64,000 bases of DNA from Micavibrio sp. (GTDB lineage Bacteria > Pseudomonadota > Alphaproteobacteria > Micavibrionales > UBA2020), in the NCBI GenBank assembly GCA_028283745.1, contig JAPWJZ010000005.1, positions 82,886-146,885 of the forward strand. Direction: 5' to 3'. This document shows positions 37,981-48,273 of this stretch, one piece after another (the first letter of the stretch is position 1; the number at the start of each line of letters is the position of its first letter). The translations under genes and the position numbers were made by a program. Under the pieces are notes generated by a model. It had not been told where the DNA came from, searched no databases, and saw only the letters and a program-made list of their open reading frames with translations.

Positions 37981-40758
37981 ATGGCCGCAAAGAAGGAATT
38001 CCTCTTTGACCCGCACCGCAACCCGCTGTATCGCGATGATTATCGCCCGTCCGAATACAAAATTCCGAACGTCAAAATGCACATCGACCTTGATGAAGAA
38101 AAGACGGTCATCAAAAGCCATATCGACGTCATGCGCAACCCCGCCGCCGCAGCCCAGGGCGGCGCGCTGGTGCTGGATGGTGAAGACCTCCGCCTGCTCG
38201 ACCTGAAAATCACCGAAAACGGCAAGACCCGCGCACTCGACAAAAGCGAGTACATCGTCACCGACAAAAACCTGATTTTAAAGAACCCGCCGGCCCAGCC
38301 TTTTTCGCTCGACATCACGACAGAAGTAAACCCGACCGAAAACACCACCCTCAGCGGCATTTACATGGCGGGCGATGTTTTCTGCTCACAATGCGAAGCG
38401 CAGGGCTTCCGCCGTATTACCTATTTCCTCGACCGTCCGGATAACCTTGCCACCTTTGACGTGACGATGGAGGCAGACAAGGCGCGCTTCCCCATCCTCC
38501 TTTCCAACGGCAACGGCGAATACAAAAATACGACCGACCTTGGCAATGGCCGCCACAGCATCAGCTGGAACGACCCGTGGCCGAAGCCGAGCTACCTCTT
38601 CGCCGTCGTCGCCGGCGACATGAAAGTGATGGAAGATACCTTCACCACCATGAGCGGCAAAAACGTCGACCTGCGCATTATCGTGCAGCCGGGTTACGAA
38701 GATAAAATCGAATGGGCCATGGGTTCCATCAAACGCGCCATGAAGTGGGATGAAGAACGCTATGGCCGCGAATACGACCTTGATGTTTTCCACATCGCCG
38801 TCGTCGATAAATTCAACGCGGGCGCGATGGAAAACAAGGGCCTTAACGTCTTCAACGTCTCCCTCCTCGTCGGCAGCCCCGAAACCTCGACGGATGACGA
38901 GCTGATCAACATCGAAGCCGTCATCGGCCATGAATACTTCCACAACTATTCCGGCGACCGCGTGACCGTGCGCGACTGGTTCGAGCTGACCTTGAAGGAA
39001 GGCTTCACCGTGCTGCGCGACCGCCAGTTCACGGAAGACATGCACTCCAAATCCATCAAGCGCATCGAAGATGCCGTTGATCTCCGCGACCGCCAGTTCA
39101 TGGAAGATGCCAGCCCCCTGTCCCACCCCATCCGCCCCGACAAGGTGGAAGAGTTTGACAACATTTACACCGGCACCATCTACGAAAAAGGCTCGCATGT
39201 GCTGGGCATGATGCACACCATGTTTGGCGAAGCCACATGGCGCAAGGGTACGGATGAATATTTCTCCCGCTTTGACGGGCAGGCCGTCACCTGCGACGAT
39301 TTCATCAACGTCATGGAAGAAACATCCGGCAAGGACCTGACGCAGTTCCGCACATGGTACAGCCAATCCGGCACGCCGGAAATTTCCTACCACGGCACAT
39401 ATGATGCCGCGACAAAAACCTATACGCTGACGCTCTCGCAGCTGACGCGCCCGACGCCCGATCAGGCGGATAAAGAAAACCTGCACATTCCCGTCGCCGT
39501 CGGCCTTATTGGCCAGTCCGGCAAGGATGTGCCGCTGACGCTGAAGGGCGAAGCCGCCGGTGCCCAAACCACGCGTGTACTGGAATTGACCGAAACCGCG
39601 CAGACATTTGTATTCGAAAATGTCTCCGGCCCCGTCGTCCCGTCCATCCTGCGCGGCTTCTCTGCTCCGGTAAAAGTCGCAACACAGCCGACGGATGAAG
39701 AGCTTATCTTCCGCATGGCGCATGACAGCGACGGCTACAATAAATACGAAGCGACCGAGCGCCTGATGATCAAGACGCTGCACAGCCTTATTAAAGACGT
39801 GCAGGACGACCTGCCGCTGAAGCTGAGCCGCGAGTTCCTTGAAGCCTACGGCACTAATGTTACCAACGCGCTGGACGGCGACATCGCCTTCAACGCCAAG
39901 GCGCTGGCAATGCCCAGCTACGGCCTGGTGACGCAGGACCTCAAAACCCTCGACCCTGAAGCCGTAAACGAGGCGTTGTCGTTTATGCGCAAAACGCTGG
40001 CGACGACGTTTGAAGGCGACTTCCGCAAAATTTATGCCGCCACCGCAACCCCTGCCGCGGAGACGTATGACGTTACCCCAGCGCAGGTCGGCCGCCGCGA
40101 GCTGCATAATGTCAGCCTGTCCTTCCTCGGCAAAATCGGCACGCCCGAAATGGCCGCAACCGCCGAAGGCCAGTATTATTCCGCCACAAACATGACGGAA
40201 CGTCTGGCTGCGCTTGCTACCCTGTCGCGCATTGCGCCGTCGGGCGGTGCGGATACGCGTCAGGCCGCCCTTGACCACTTCTACGAGAAGTTCAAGGACA
40301 ACAATAACGTCGTCGGCAAATGGCTGTCGCTGAATGCCGGTATTCCGGATGGCGACCCGCTACAGCGCGTGAAAGACCTGATGAAGCACCCAAGTTTCGA
40401 TGAAACCAACCCGAACAAAGTTTACGCCCTGATCGGCGGCTTCATCGGCGGTAACCCGACCGTGTTCCATGACACCAAAGGCGATGGCTATAAATTCCTT
40501 GCCGATACCGTCATTCACCTGAACGAGGTCAATGCCAAAACCGCCACCAACCTTGCCAAGCGCTTCACCCAGTTCAAGCGCTACGATGCCGAGCGGCAGA
40601 ACCTGATGATCCAGCAGATGGAACGCATCATGGAAACGCCCCAGCTCGATGTCGGCATCAAGGAAATTCTTGGCAAAGCCCTCGATACCGTCGAAAAGAA
40701 AAAGCCCACCAACGACAACGCCGCCAAATTCGGCGCCGCTTCGAAAAAGCTGGGCTGA
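37981..40758 (+). CDS. pepN: Aminopeptidase N
   Basis: PepN is a cytosolic zinc aminopeptidase that trims N-terminal residues from peptides. The 925-residue product starts MAAKKEFLFDPHRNP; the GTG at 37966 overlaps the ribosome site and was rejected. The M1 signatures are FNAGAMENKGLNVFN (exopeptidase motif near 281) and IGHEYFHNYSGDRVTVRDW with the HExxH zinc motif at about 317-321 and the third ligand Glu 19 residues later. The C-terminal domain (DUF3458 type) is complete. A terminator follows, so it is monocistronic. Confidence 0.96.
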   Translation: MAAKKEFLFDPHRNPLYRDDYRPSEYKIPNVKMHIDLDEEKTVIKSHIDVMRNPAAAAQGGALVLDGEDLRLLDLKITENGKTRALDKSEYIVTDKNLILKNPPAQPFSLDITTEVNPTENTTLSGIYMAGDVFCSQCEAQGFRRITYFLDRPDNLATFDVTMEADKARFPILLSNGNGEYKNTTDLGNGRHSISWNDPWPKPSYLFAVVAGDMKVMEDTFTTMSGKNVDLRIIVQPGYEDKIEWAMGSIKRAMKWDEERYGREYDLDVFHIAVVDKFNAGAMENKGLNVFNVSLLVGSPETSTDDELINIEAVIGHEYFHNYSGDRVTVRDWFELTLKEGFTVLRDRQFTEDMHSKSIKRIEDAVDLRDRQFMEDASPLSHPIRPDKVEEFDNIYTGTIYEKGSHVLGMMHTMFGEATWRKGTDEYFSRFDGQAVTCDDFINVMEETSGKDLTQFRTWYSQSGTPEISYHGTYDAATKTYTLTLSQLTRPTPDQADKENLHIPVAVGLIGQSGKDVPLTLKGEAAGAQTTRVLELTETAQTFVFENVSGPVVPSILRGFSAPVKVATQPTDEELIFRMAHDSDGYNKYEATERLMIKTLHSLIKDVQDDLPLKLSREFLEAYGTNVTNALDGDIAFNAKALAMPSYGLVTQDLKTLDPEAVNEALSFMRKTLATTFEGDFRKIYAATATPAAETYDVTPAQVGRRELHNVSLSFLGKIGTPEMAATAEGQYYSATNMTERLAALATLSRIAPSGGADTRQAALDHFYEKFKDNNNVVGKWLSLNAGIPDGDPLQRVKDLMKHPSFDETNPNKVYALIGGFIGGNPTVFHDTKGDGYKFLADTVIHLNEVNAKTATNLAKRFTQFKRYDAERQNLMIQQMERIMETPQLDVGIKEILGKALDTVEKKKPTNDNAAKFGAASKKLG

Positions 40759-40775
40759 TCGCCTTTTTGAAGACA

Positions 40776-40815
40776 AAAAAAGCCCCGGCAGCTCAAAAGC
40801 GTGCCGGGGCTTTTT
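40776..40815 (+). terminator. Rho-independent terminator after pepN
   Basis: The arms AAAAAGCCCCGGCA and TGCCGGGGCTTTTT (40802-40815) pair around an 11-nt loop. It may also end the convergent MBL gene that stops at 40827. Confidence 0.92.
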
Positions 40816-40826
40816 AATGCAGACTG

Positions 40827-41612
40827 TTATCGCGTGTTGCTGTCCATATCAATCACCATGCCGTCATAGGCGGGGCGAATGTGGGGCGGCAATTCGTTGC
40901 AGAGCGTCGCGTAATCCATATGCGTCGTCAGCACGGTTAAATACGTCATTTTGGGCTTCAGCAATTCCGCCCATTTCATGACCCGCTGGATATTGGCGTG
41001 CGTGCCGATTTTTTCCTTGAAGTAGGCGCCGGCATCGACAATCCAGGTTTCAACACCCTTCAGTTTCTCCAGAGATTTTTCGTTAATGTCTGCAACGTCA
41101 ACGCAATAGGCAAAGCTGCCAAAACGGTAGCCGAGGGCAAGGATGGTTGTATGGTCCATCTCAAAGCTTTCAACATCAATATCGCCGACGGTAAATTTAT
41201 CGTAATTCTCGATCAATTGCTTTTGGATGAATTCGACATAAATATTGCCGTGCTTCGGCTCGAACAAATACGGCCAGCGGCGGTGAATTTCATCCAGAGT
41301 TTCCTGATTGGCGTACAACGGCAGCTTGACGTTGGAATGGTAAGCAATAGGCCGCAAGTCGTCGATGCCATTCACATGGTCGTTGTGCGCATGGGTAATC
41401 AACACGCCATCAAGCTGCTGGGTATTGGTGCGGTTCAGCTGTTCGCGCAGGTCGTAGCTAGTATCAACCAGCAGGCTGGTCTTTGCCGACTGCACCAGAA
41501 TGGAGGCGCGGGAGCGTTTGTTCTTCGGCTCGTTCCGGTCACACGTGCCCCAGAAGCCGCCAGCCGCCGGCACACCCAAAGACCCGCCGCTGCCCAAAAC
41601 CGTAATCTTCAT
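40827..41612 (-). CDS. PhnP-like MBL-fold phosphodiesterase
   Basis: A 261-residue product beginning MKITVLGSGGSLGVP. This ATG at 41612 follows the tatD stop by one base, and upstream in-frame codons lie inside tatD. The zinc motif is LITHAHNDHVNGID (His-x-His-x-Asp-His), with GTCDRNEPKNKRSRASILV near the N-terminus and THMDYATL near the C-terminus, as in PhnP-type cyclic phosphodiesterases. No phosphonate genes are nearby, so the role is probably general. The gene follows tatD and metG as in many alphaproteobacteria. Confidence 0.88.
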   Translation of the reverse strand: MKITVLGSGGSLGVPAAGGFWGTCDRNEPKNKRSRASILVQSAKTSLLVDTSYDLREQLNRTNTQQLDGVLITHAHNDHVNGIDDLRPIAYHSNVKLPLYANQETLDEIHRRWPYLFEPKHGNIYVEFIQKQLIENYDKFTVGDIDVESFEMDHTTILALGYRFGSFAYCVDVADINEKSLEKLKGVETWIVDAGAYFKEKIGTHANIQRVMKWAELLKPKMTYLTVLTTHMDYATLCNELPPHIRPAYDGMVIDMDSNTR

Positions 41613-41613
41613 G

Positions 41614-42396
41614 TTATTTTTTAGCCTTGTTGAAGAGAGTAAAGAAGTTTTGCGTCGTCTGCGCCGCAAGGTCTTCCAGCGACACGCCTTTCAATTCAGC
41701 CACCAGTTGCGCGGTATGGACGACGAAAGCCGGTTCGTTGCGCTTGCCGCGGTGCGGCATGGGCGCAAGGTACGGGCTGTCGGTTTCAACCAGGATGCGG
41801 TCAAGCGGCACAGTCCTGGCAATTTCGCGCAATTCCTCGGATTTCTTAAAGGTGACAATGCCGGAGAAGGACACGTAAAAACCAAGGTCAAGCGAGGCTT
41901 CGGCCAGGTACTTCGTGCCGCTGAAGCAGTGCATCACGCCGCGCGCCTTGCGCTGCCCTACATCCGTCATCAGGCGGATAGTATCATCATCCGCATCACG
42001 GGTATGGATGACGAGCGGCAGATCCGTTTCAAGTGCAGCTTCAATATGCGTTGCGAAAACACGCTGCTGTTCTTCACGCGGGGAATGGTCGTAGTAATAA
42101 TCAAGCCCCGTTTCGCCGATACCGACGACTTTCGGGTTTTTGGTGAGCGTCACGATTTCTTCACGTGAGACATTAATTTCCCCTGCATCGGCCGCATGGT
42201 GCGGGTGCGTACCGACCGTGCAGTCGATGAACGAAAACGCTTCCGCCACCTTCAGAATTTGCGGAAACTTTGCAATTTCGGTGCAGATGGTCAGAAAGTG
42301 TCCGACACCGGCAGCCTTGGCGCGACCGACAACTTCCGGCACGCCCTCTGCTTCAAAGTCAGGGTAATCAAGGTGGCAATGGCTATCGACCAGCAT
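41614..42396 (-). CDS. tatD: TatD family metal-dependent hydrolase
   Basis: A 260-residue TatD-type hydrolase with the metal motif VDSHCHLDYPDFEAE at the N-terminus, ETGLDYYYDHSP, PLVIHTRDADDD, GVMHCFSGT and ILVETDSPYLAP. Related enzymes are 3'-5' exonucleases or DNases. The ATG overlaps the metG stop (TGATG), so translation is coupled. The order metG-tatD-MBL is common in alphaproteobacteria. Confidence 0.93.
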   Translation of the reverse strand: MLVDSHCHLDYPDFEAEGVPEVVGRAKAAGVGHFLTICTEIAKFPQILKVAEAFSFIDCTVGTHPHHAADAGEINVSREEIVTLTKNPKVVGIGETGLDYYYDHSPREEQQRVFATHIEAALETDLPLVIHTRDADDDTIRLMTDVGQRKARGVMHCFSGTKYLAEASLDLGFYVSFSGIVTFKKSEELREIARTVPLDRILVETDSPYLAPMPHRGKRNEPAFVVHTAQLVAELKGVSLEDLAAQTTQNFFTLFNKAKK

Positions 42397-43961
42397 CAGG
42401 CAATCTTCTCCTCAGACGGCGCTTCGTAGCGCGGGAAGACGCCTTGCGGCGCGGGCAGCGCTGTACCAGGCTGCAGGGCATAACCCGCACCGATAAAGCT
42501 GAAGTCCCGCGCATCCGCCGCAACCGCGACCTGATCGAGGATTTTATTGGCAGCGACCGGCGTGACGGGCTGCAGGATAAGGCCAAGGTTGCGAATAACC
42601 TCCGCCAGCACATACAGCACGGTGCCCATGCGCTCGAGGTTGGTTTTCTTCAACGTCCACGGCGCCTGCGAGTCGATATAAAGGTTGGCGGCATTGGCGG
42701 CCTGCACAATTTCCTCAATTGCCTTGCTGAACTGCATTTTTTCGAACTCGCCACGCACGGCAATCAGCATCGCCTGCCCCGCTTTATCAAGAAGCTGGTG
42801 GTCGACATCTTCAAGAATGCCGGGCTGCGGCACCTTGCCATCGCAGTTTTTGGCGATTTGCGACAGCGTCCGCTGCGCAAGGTTGCCGATGTTATTGGCA
42901 AGCTCTGCATTCACGCGGTTGCCGAGCAGTTCATATGAAATATCGCCGTCCTGCCCGAATGTCACTTCGCGCATCAACGCATAGCGGGCTTGGTCCACGC
43001 CAAAACGGTCGATCAACGCCTGCGGAGTCACGACGTTGCCGAGCGACTTCGACATTTTTTCCCCGCGCGTCAGCAGGAAGCCATGGCCGAAGACGCGCTT
43101 CGGAATGGGCAGGCCCGCCGACATCAGGAACGCCGGCCAGAAGACGGCATGGAAACGGATGATGTCTTTGCCGATCAGGTGAATATCCGCCGGCCAGTAC
43201 TTGGCAAAAGTGCCGTCCTTGTCGCCGGGGTAACCGATAGCGCTAATGTAGTTGGTCAGCGCATCCACCCAGACGTACATGATATGCTTGTCGTCGTTCG
43301 GCACCTTCACGCCCCAGTCAAAGCTGGTGCGGGAGATGGAAAGGTCTTTAAGGCCCTGCTTCACGAAGCTGACGACTTCGTTTTTGCGGAACGACGGCTG
43401 GATGAATTCAGGGTGTGCTTCGTAATAGTCCAGCAGTTTTTGCGTGTATTCCGACAATTTAAAGAAATAGCTCTCCTCTTCCAGCCAATGCACTTCGGTG
43501 CCAGTGGATGTCGCGATTTTTTTACCGTCTTCACGGGTCGTCAGCTCATCTTCGCCGTAGAACGCTTCATCGCGCTCCGAATACCAGCCGGCGTATTTGT
43601 TAAGATAAATATCCCCCCCCTCCTTCATCTTATTCCAGATAGCCTGGCAGGCGTCCTTGTGGAACTGCGCGGTGGTGCGGATGAACTGATCAAGCGAAAT
43701 ATTCAGGCTTTTGTTCATGTCAATGAACAGCGCCGCAATTTCATCGCTGAACTGCTGCGGGGTTTTGCCTTTGGCAATCGCTGTTTTTTGCACTTTCTGG
43801 CCGTGTTCGTCCGTGCCGGTCAGGAAGTACACGTCAAAACCGTCAAGGCGCTTGAAGCGCGCCATCACGTCCGCACCGATCGTTTCATAGGCATGACCCA
43901 GATGGGGCGGGCCGTTGACGTAGGAAATGGCGGTGGTGATGTAGAAATGCGGCTTGGTCAT
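42396..43961 (-). CDS. metG: Methionyl-tRNA synthetase
   Basis: MetG charges initiator and elongator tRNA-Met. The 521-residue product has the HIGH-type motif in [16 protein letters not shown] and [10 protein letters not shown] near residue 303. The size indicates the short form without the C-terminal tRNA-binding domain, and the four-Cys zinc knuckle seen in longer forms is not evident. It begins 30 bp downstream of holB and is followed by tatD with a one-base overlap. Confidence 0.96.
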   Translation of the reverse strand: MTKPHFYITTAISYVNGPPHLGHAYETIGADVMARFKRLDGFDVYFLTGTDEHGQKVQKTAIAKGKTPQQFSDEIAALFIDMNKSLNISLDQFIRTTAQFHKDACQAIWNKMKEGGDIYLNKYAGWYSERDEAFYGEDELTTREDGKKIATSTGTEVHWLEEESYFFKLSEYTQKLLDYYEAHPEFIQPSFRKNEVVSFVKQGLKDLSISRTSFDWGVKVPNDDKHIMYVWVDALTNYISAIGYPGDKDGTFAKYWPADIHLIGKDIIRFHAVFWPAFLMSAGLPIPKRVFGHGFLLTRGEKMSKSLGNVVTPQALIDRFGVDQARYALMREVTFGQDGDISYELLGNRVNAELANNIGNLAQRTLSQIAKNCDGKVPQPGILEDVDHQLLDKAGQAMLIAVRGEFEKMQFSKAIEEIVQAANAANLYIDSQAPWTLKKTNLERMGTVLYVLAEVIRNLGLILQPVTPVAANKILDQVAVAADARDFSFIGAGYALQPGTALPAPQGVFPRYEAPSEEKIA

Positions 43962-43991
43962 GGTCGTCCTCTATCCGGTTTTTTATTGCTC

Positions 43992-45161
43992 TTACACGCT
44001 AATGGCGGCGTGGTCGGGGTTTTGCAGCATCAGGAACGCGCCGATAAGCGCCTGACGTTTATCCAGGTTGGAATATTCGGCTTGCAGGAATAGCTGCGAC
44101 ATTTTTTCCCATGTCGTCAAAAAATGTCGCGGCGGGTATTGCTCCGTCAGACGCGTGAAAATGGCGCCGTCCCCCGGCAGAATGTCGGGAATGGCAAGGC
44201 CGCGGGCCTGCAGGCGCGCAATGCGTTCGCACCATCCGGTCATGATTTCCCGCGCGGTTTCGTAAGATTGCTCGACGCGGCCGATTTTATCGGCAAGGTC
44301 ATGCACCTTTACAACATCCAGCTGCGGCAGGTTGCCAATAAGCGCCAGAATGGTGCGATACAGGTCGATGCCCTTTTCCTGATAAAACCGCAGGGCGCAG
44401 CCAATGCTGCCTTCGGCATAACGGCTGACGGCCATTTTATCAGCGGGTGAAATGGCGGGCGCATATTTTTCCAGCAGCGTGCCGACAATATTTTCCGGCA
44501 GCGGGTCAAGGTAGATCATGCGGCAGCGGGAACGAATGGTCGGCAGAAACGTACCGGGTTGCGAGGTGGTTAAAATCAGCACCGTTTTTTTCGGCGGTTC
44601 TTCAAGAATTTTTAGCAGCGCGTTCTGGCTGCTGTGGTTCAGGTATTCGGCGCTATCCACAATAACGACGCGCCAGCCGCCTTCGGCCGCGGTCTTTTGC
44701 AGGAACGGGTGAATTTTGCGCACGGCTTCGATGGAGATGTCATTTTTAAGGCGGTCTTTTTTATCGTCATACTCGCGCTCGATCACCGCAAAGTCGGAAT
44801 GACCGCCGGATGCCACGCGGGAAAAGACCGGATGCGCGGCAGGCGTTGCAAGGGTGCTGGGTTTTTCCGGCTCGCCAAACAGTCCCGCATCTTGGTCCCC
44901 GCCATTGGTGAAAAGGAAACGGGCAATGCGGTACGCGAAGGTCGCCTTGCCGATGCCAGAAGGACCTGCAAGGATAAGCGCGTGCGGCATGCGGCCTGCG
45001 TTAAAATCCGCCAGAATTGCTTTTTCGGCAGCTTCATGGCCCAACAGCTCGGGGTTAGTCCGCGGTGAAACATCAAGCGCTTCAGGCGGCGCGGCATCAT
45101 CAACATCCGCTTCTATGTCGAGGGGAATGTCATCGTCTTCATCCGCGAAAAGGCTAACCAT
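43992..45161 (-). CDS. holB: DNA polymerase III delta-prime subunit
   Basis: HolB is part of the clamp loader. The 389-residue product has an acidic N-terminal extension (EDDDIPLDIEADVDD), the P-loop ILAGPSGIGKATFAYRIA, VVIVDSAEYLNHSSQNALLKILEEPP (Walker B-like region) and TSQPGTFLPTIRSRC (sensor 1 and the SRC motif). It overlaps the end of tmk by eight bases, and the tmk-holB-metG-tatD order is standard in alphaproteobacteria. Confidence 0.93.
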   Translation of the reverse strand: MVSLFADEDDDIPLDIEADVDDAAPPEALDVSPRTNPELLGHEAAEKAILADFNAGRMPHALILAGPSGIGKATFAYRIARFLFTNGGDQDAGLFGEPEKPSTLATPAAHPVFSRVASGGHSDFAVIEREYDDKKDRLKNDISIEAVRKIHPFLQKTAAEGGWRVVIVDSAEYLNHSSQNALLKILEEPPKKTVLILTTSQPGTFLPTIRSRCRMIYLDPLPENIVGTLLEKYAPAISPADKMAVSRYAEGSIGCALRFYQEKGIDLYRTILALIGNLPQLDVVKVHDLADKIGRVEQSYETAREIMTGWCERIARLQARGLAIPDILPGDGAIFTRLTEQYPPRHFLTTWEKMSQLFLQAEYSNLDKRQALIGAFLMLQNPDHAAISV

Positions 45162-45834
45162 GCTGGGCTTCCTTCGCGGTTACGCCTGTGCGAGCCGCAA
45201 TGGTTTGCAGCAGTTGGCGGTGAATGGTTTGAATATCCTGCGTGGCATCAATAATGACGCAGCGGTTCTTGAAGTGGCGGGCAATTTCAAGGAAGCCGTC
45301 GCGCAGGCGGCGGTGGAACGGCAGCCCCATGCGTTCGTAACGGTCTTCGGTGGATTCCGTGGCGTTGCTGGTCACGGCCAGCTGCTTCATGGAACGCTTG
45401 AGGCCAACTTCGGGGTCGATATCGAACACAAAGGTCAGGTCGGGCTGGAAGTCGCCGGCGACAAGGGCATAGATCTTATCAATCGTTTCCTGCCCCAAGC
45501 CCATGCCGTAGCCCTGAAACGCGCGCGTGGAATCTGCAAAGCGGTCGGAGATGACCCATTGCCCTTTTTCAAGCGACGGCCAGATTTTATCGACCAGATG
45601 CTCGCGCCGTGCCGACATCATCAACAGCGCTTCGGTTAGCGGGTCAAAATGTCCCGCGTCCCGCTGGATGATGAAGTTGCGGATGCGTTCTGCCTGCGGC
45701 GTACCGCCGGGCTCCCGCGTCATCAGGGCGTCAACGCCGGCAGCGGCAAGGGCTGCGTGCAAAAGCTTTACTTGCGTACTTTTGCCCGTGCCTTCACCGC
45801 CTTCCAGCGTAATGAACAGCCCTTTTTTGCTCAT
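45154..45834 (-). CDS. tmk: Thymidylate kinase
   Basis: Tmk phosphorylates dTMP to dTDP. The 226-residue product has the P-loop LEGGEGTGKSTQVKLL, MTREPGGTPQAERIR and the DRF/LID region WVISDRFADSTRAFQGYG. It starts 2 bp after the dacA stop codon and overlaps the start of holB, so dacA-tmk-holB-metG-tatD-MBL is one transcription unit. Confidence 0.96.
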   Translation of the reverse strand: MSKKGLFITLEGGEGTGKSTQVKLLHAALAAAGVDALMTREPGGTPQAERIRNFIIQRDAGHFDPLTEALLMMSARREHLVDKIWPSLEKGQWVISDRFADSTRAFQGYGMGLGQETIDKIYALVAGDFQPDLTFVFDIDPEVGLKRSMKQLAVTSNATESTEDRYERMGLPFHRRLRDGFLEIARHFKNRCVIIDATQDIQTIHRQLLQTIAARTGVTAKEAQHG

Positions 45835-45836
45835 GG

Positions 45837-46976
45837 TCAGAGCGACCCGGTCAGCAGGTAATCAAGGCGGTCCTTGACGCGGCCAAAAATACCCTTGCGG
45901 GGAACATCAGCGCCGGCCAGCAGGTCAACCTCAACCGGCGGCTGGTCAGGCACGCTGATTTGCAGGGTGCCGATTTTATCGCCTGCCACCACGGGGGCTT
46001 TGACGGGTTCGCTGTATTTCACGGCCATTTTCAGCTCGCTGCGTTTTGCGCGGGGCAGAAGCACCTGCACATCCTGCGACGCAACCATCGGCACGGCATC
46101 AAACTTGCCGAGCCAGACTTTGGCGTTATCAACCGTCTCTCCCTTGGCGATCAGCTTTTTGGACTCAAAATTGCGAAAGGCCCATTCCATGAGCTTGATG
46201 CCCTCTTCCTGCCTGTCCTTCTGGCTTTCAAGCCCGTTCATCACAAGGATGACGCGGCGGCCATCGCGCAGGGCTGTGCCCATCAGGCCGTAACCGGCAA
46301 TTTCAGTATGGCCGGTCTTCAGGCCATCCGCACCCGGTACCTTGCCGAGCAGCGGGTCGCGGTTTTGCTGCTTGATGTTGTTGAAGGTAAATTCCTTTTC
46401 CGAGAAGTAGTGATAATACTCGGGGAAGTCCGACATGATGTGCGAGGCAAGACGCGCCAGGTCATGCGGCGTGGAGTAATGGTTGGGGTCCGGCAGGCCG
46501 GTGGCGTTCATGAAGTGGCTATCCTTCAGGCCCAGCTGTTTTGCTTTTGCGTTCATGGCATCGACGAAAGATTCTTCAGTGCCCGCCACGCCTTCGGCGA
46601 GAACGACGGATGCGTCGTTGCCCGACTGGACAATAACGCCACGGATGAGGTCTTCAACCTTCACGCGGCTGCCGACCGGCAGGAACATGCGGGAACCGTC
46701 ATTCATGCTGTTGCGCCATGCGCGTTCGCTGACCAGCAGTTCATCGGTCAGGTGCAGGCGGCCTTCCTTCAGCGCCTCGAAGACCATGTACATGCTCATG
46801 ACCTTGCTCATGGAGGATGTCGGCATCTGGCCATCGCCGGATTTATCCAGCAGCACGGCGCCGGAATTGGCGTCGATGATAATGGCTTGCTTCGCCAGCG
46901 TATCCACCTGCGCTTGCGCGGGCAGAACATTCATGAAGGCCATCATTGCGGCGAACAGCAGTACCTTGGTTTTCAT
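45837..46976 (-). CDS. dacA: D-alanyl-D-alanine carboxypeptidase (PBP5/6 family)
   Basis: The enzyme removes the terminal D-Ala from peptidoglycan stem peptides in the periplasm. The 379-residue product (ATG at 46976, GAGGA upstream) has a signal peptide (MKTKVLLFAAMMAFMNVLPA), the SxxK motif in TSSMSKVMSMY, SxN in QSGNDASV and KTG in LKTGHTEIAGYG, followed by the beta-rich PBP5 C-terminal domain and an amphipathic C-terminal helix (GRVKDRLDYLLTG) for membrane attachment. Confidence 0.95.
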   Translation of the reverse strand: MKTKVLLFAAMMAFMNVLPAQAQVDTLAKQAIIIDANSGAVLLDKSGDGQMPTSSMSKVMSMYMVFEALKEGRLHLTDELLVSERAWRNSMNDGSRMFLPVGSRVKVEDLIRGVIVQSGNDASVVLAEGVAGTEESFVDAMNAKAKQLGLKDSHFMNATGLPDPNHYSTPHDLARLASHIMSDFPEYYHYFSEKEFTFNNIKQQNRDPLLGKVPGADGLKTGHTEIAGYGLMGTALRDGRRVILVMNGLESQKDRQEEGIKLMEWAFRNFESKKLIAKGETVDNAKVWLGKFDAVPMVASQDVQVLLPRAKRSELKMAVKYSEPVKAPVVAGDKIGTLQISVPDQPPVEVDLLAGADVPRKGIFGRVKDRLDYLLTGSL

Positions 46977-47016
46977 CACATCCTCGTTTCTTGTTTTTGT
47001 ATATCGTCAGCTAAGG

Positions 47017-48201
47017 TTATCTATCATGCACAACGCGCGCAGTGCCATTGCCCGCGCGAATAACGCGGTCCAGCACCTTGTCGGCTTCATCGACCGAAGC
47101 GATGGGGCCAAGCTTGACGCGGTAAAGCGTTTTGCCGCTGGTGTTCACGGTATCAATCATCACGGGCGCAATGCCGCTGAGCTTCGACTTCAGGCGGTCG
47201 GCGTTGTCACGCACGCCAAAAGCACCCGCCTGTACAAAAATACCCGTGGGCGCCACCGGCTGGCGCGTCACAACCGGGTCCGGCAGGAAGCGGCCTTGTT
47301 CAAGGTGGCCGCTGGCCATGCCCGAGGGCGTTGAAGCCGTGCTTGCGGGCGGCGCGCCCTGCTCGTCATCCAGGTTCAGGCTGCCGACGAACTTGTCGCG
47401 CGCACTGCCGGCGTTGGCAGATGCGACAGGCGCGGTATAAACCGGCTGCTGCGTTTGCGTGCTGGCGGGGGCTGAAAGCTGCTCGACCGTGATGGTGGGC
47501 GTTTGCAGGCTTTCGGGCAGCGCATCCGGCTGCGTGGTATCAAGCGCGGCATATTGCGGGCGGCCTTTTTCGGTCGCAACGTCGCCATGGGTTTCATAGC
47601 TGGCATTCTGCACGGTTGCGGGCGTATCGAACTTTTCAAGGTCGGCCATCGTCAGGCGCGAGGTATCCATGCCGCGCTTGGCGGCTTCTGCCATCTGGCG
47701 GCTTTCCTTGCTCAACACTTCAAGCCGCACGCGCGCCGTGCCCTTGCCGATAAAGCCGAGCAGTTCTGCCGCGCGTTTCGAGCAGTCGATGATGCGGCCG
47801 CTTTTGAACGGGCCGCGGTCGTTAATGCGCACAACAACCGCGCGGCCGTTTTCAAGGTTGGTGACGCGCACCAGCGAAGGCATTTGCAGCGTACGGTGCG
47901 CGGCGGTCAATTCATGCTGGTCATACAGTTCGCCGTTGGCGGTGCGCTTGCCATGAAAGTCAGGCCCGTACCACGAGGCAATACCGGTTTCGACCAGCTT
48001 GAAATCTTCCTGCGGGTAATACCAGACGCTGCCGGCACGGTAAGGTTTGCCGATTTTGTAGGTCCCCGCCGCCTCTTCCTGTCCCGGCCAGTTGACTTTT
48101 TTAGCCCAGTGCGACGCAAACTCGGTTTCCGAGCAGCCCGAGAGCATCAGCACGCCGACGCAGAGGACGCACATGGTGAAAAAACGGGATATAGCGGTCA
48201 T
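47017..48201 (-). CDS. rlpA: RlpA-type septal lytic transglycosylase lipoprotein with SPOR domain
   Basis: The 394-residue product has a lipoprotein signal with lipobox LSGC near residue 22, then the RlpA double-psi beta-barrel (GIASWYGPDFHGKRTANGE, AAHRTLQMPSLVRVTN, VVRINDRGPFKSGRIIDCS), a low-complexity linker, and a C-terminal SPOR domain (GIFVQAGAFGVRDNADRL, LYRVKLGPIAS) that binds denuded septal glycan. RlpA cleaves denuded glycan strands. The neighbours mltB and dacA also act on peptidoglycan. Confidence 0.94.
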   Translation of the reverse strand: MTAISRFFTMCVLCVGVLMLSGCSETEFASHWAKKVNWPGQEEAAGTYKIGKPYRAGSVWYYPQEDFKLVETGIASWYGPDFHGKRTANGELYDQHELTAAHRTLQMPSLVRVTNLENGRAVVVRINDRGPFKSGRIIDCSKRAAELLGFIGKGTARVRLEVLSKESRQMAEAAKRGMDTSRLTMADLEKFDTPATVQNASYETHGDVATEKGRPQYAALDTTQPDALPESLQTPTITVEQLSAPASTQTQQPVYTAPVASANAGSARDKFVGSLNLDDEQGAPPASTASTPSGMASGHLEQGRFLPDPVVTRQPVAPTGIFVQAGAFGVRDNADRLKSKLSGIAPVMIDTVNTSGKTLYRVKLGPIASVDEADKVLDRVIRAGNGTARVVHDR

Positions 48202-48273
48202 GAATCTGGCCTTCCGGTCGCTGGGTTTAAGGTACGGCGAGGATAGCGGAAACCAGTTCCAAAATCTAGGCGA

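Noticed and set aside
39010..39110. Repeated RDRQF(T/M)ED segment inside PepN as a possible internal duplication
   Set aside because: Both segments correspond to separate conserved positions in normal PepN proteins, so there is no insertion.
38386..40278. 630-codon open frame on the - strand
   Set aside because: It is antisense to pepN, which has all its catalytic motifs.
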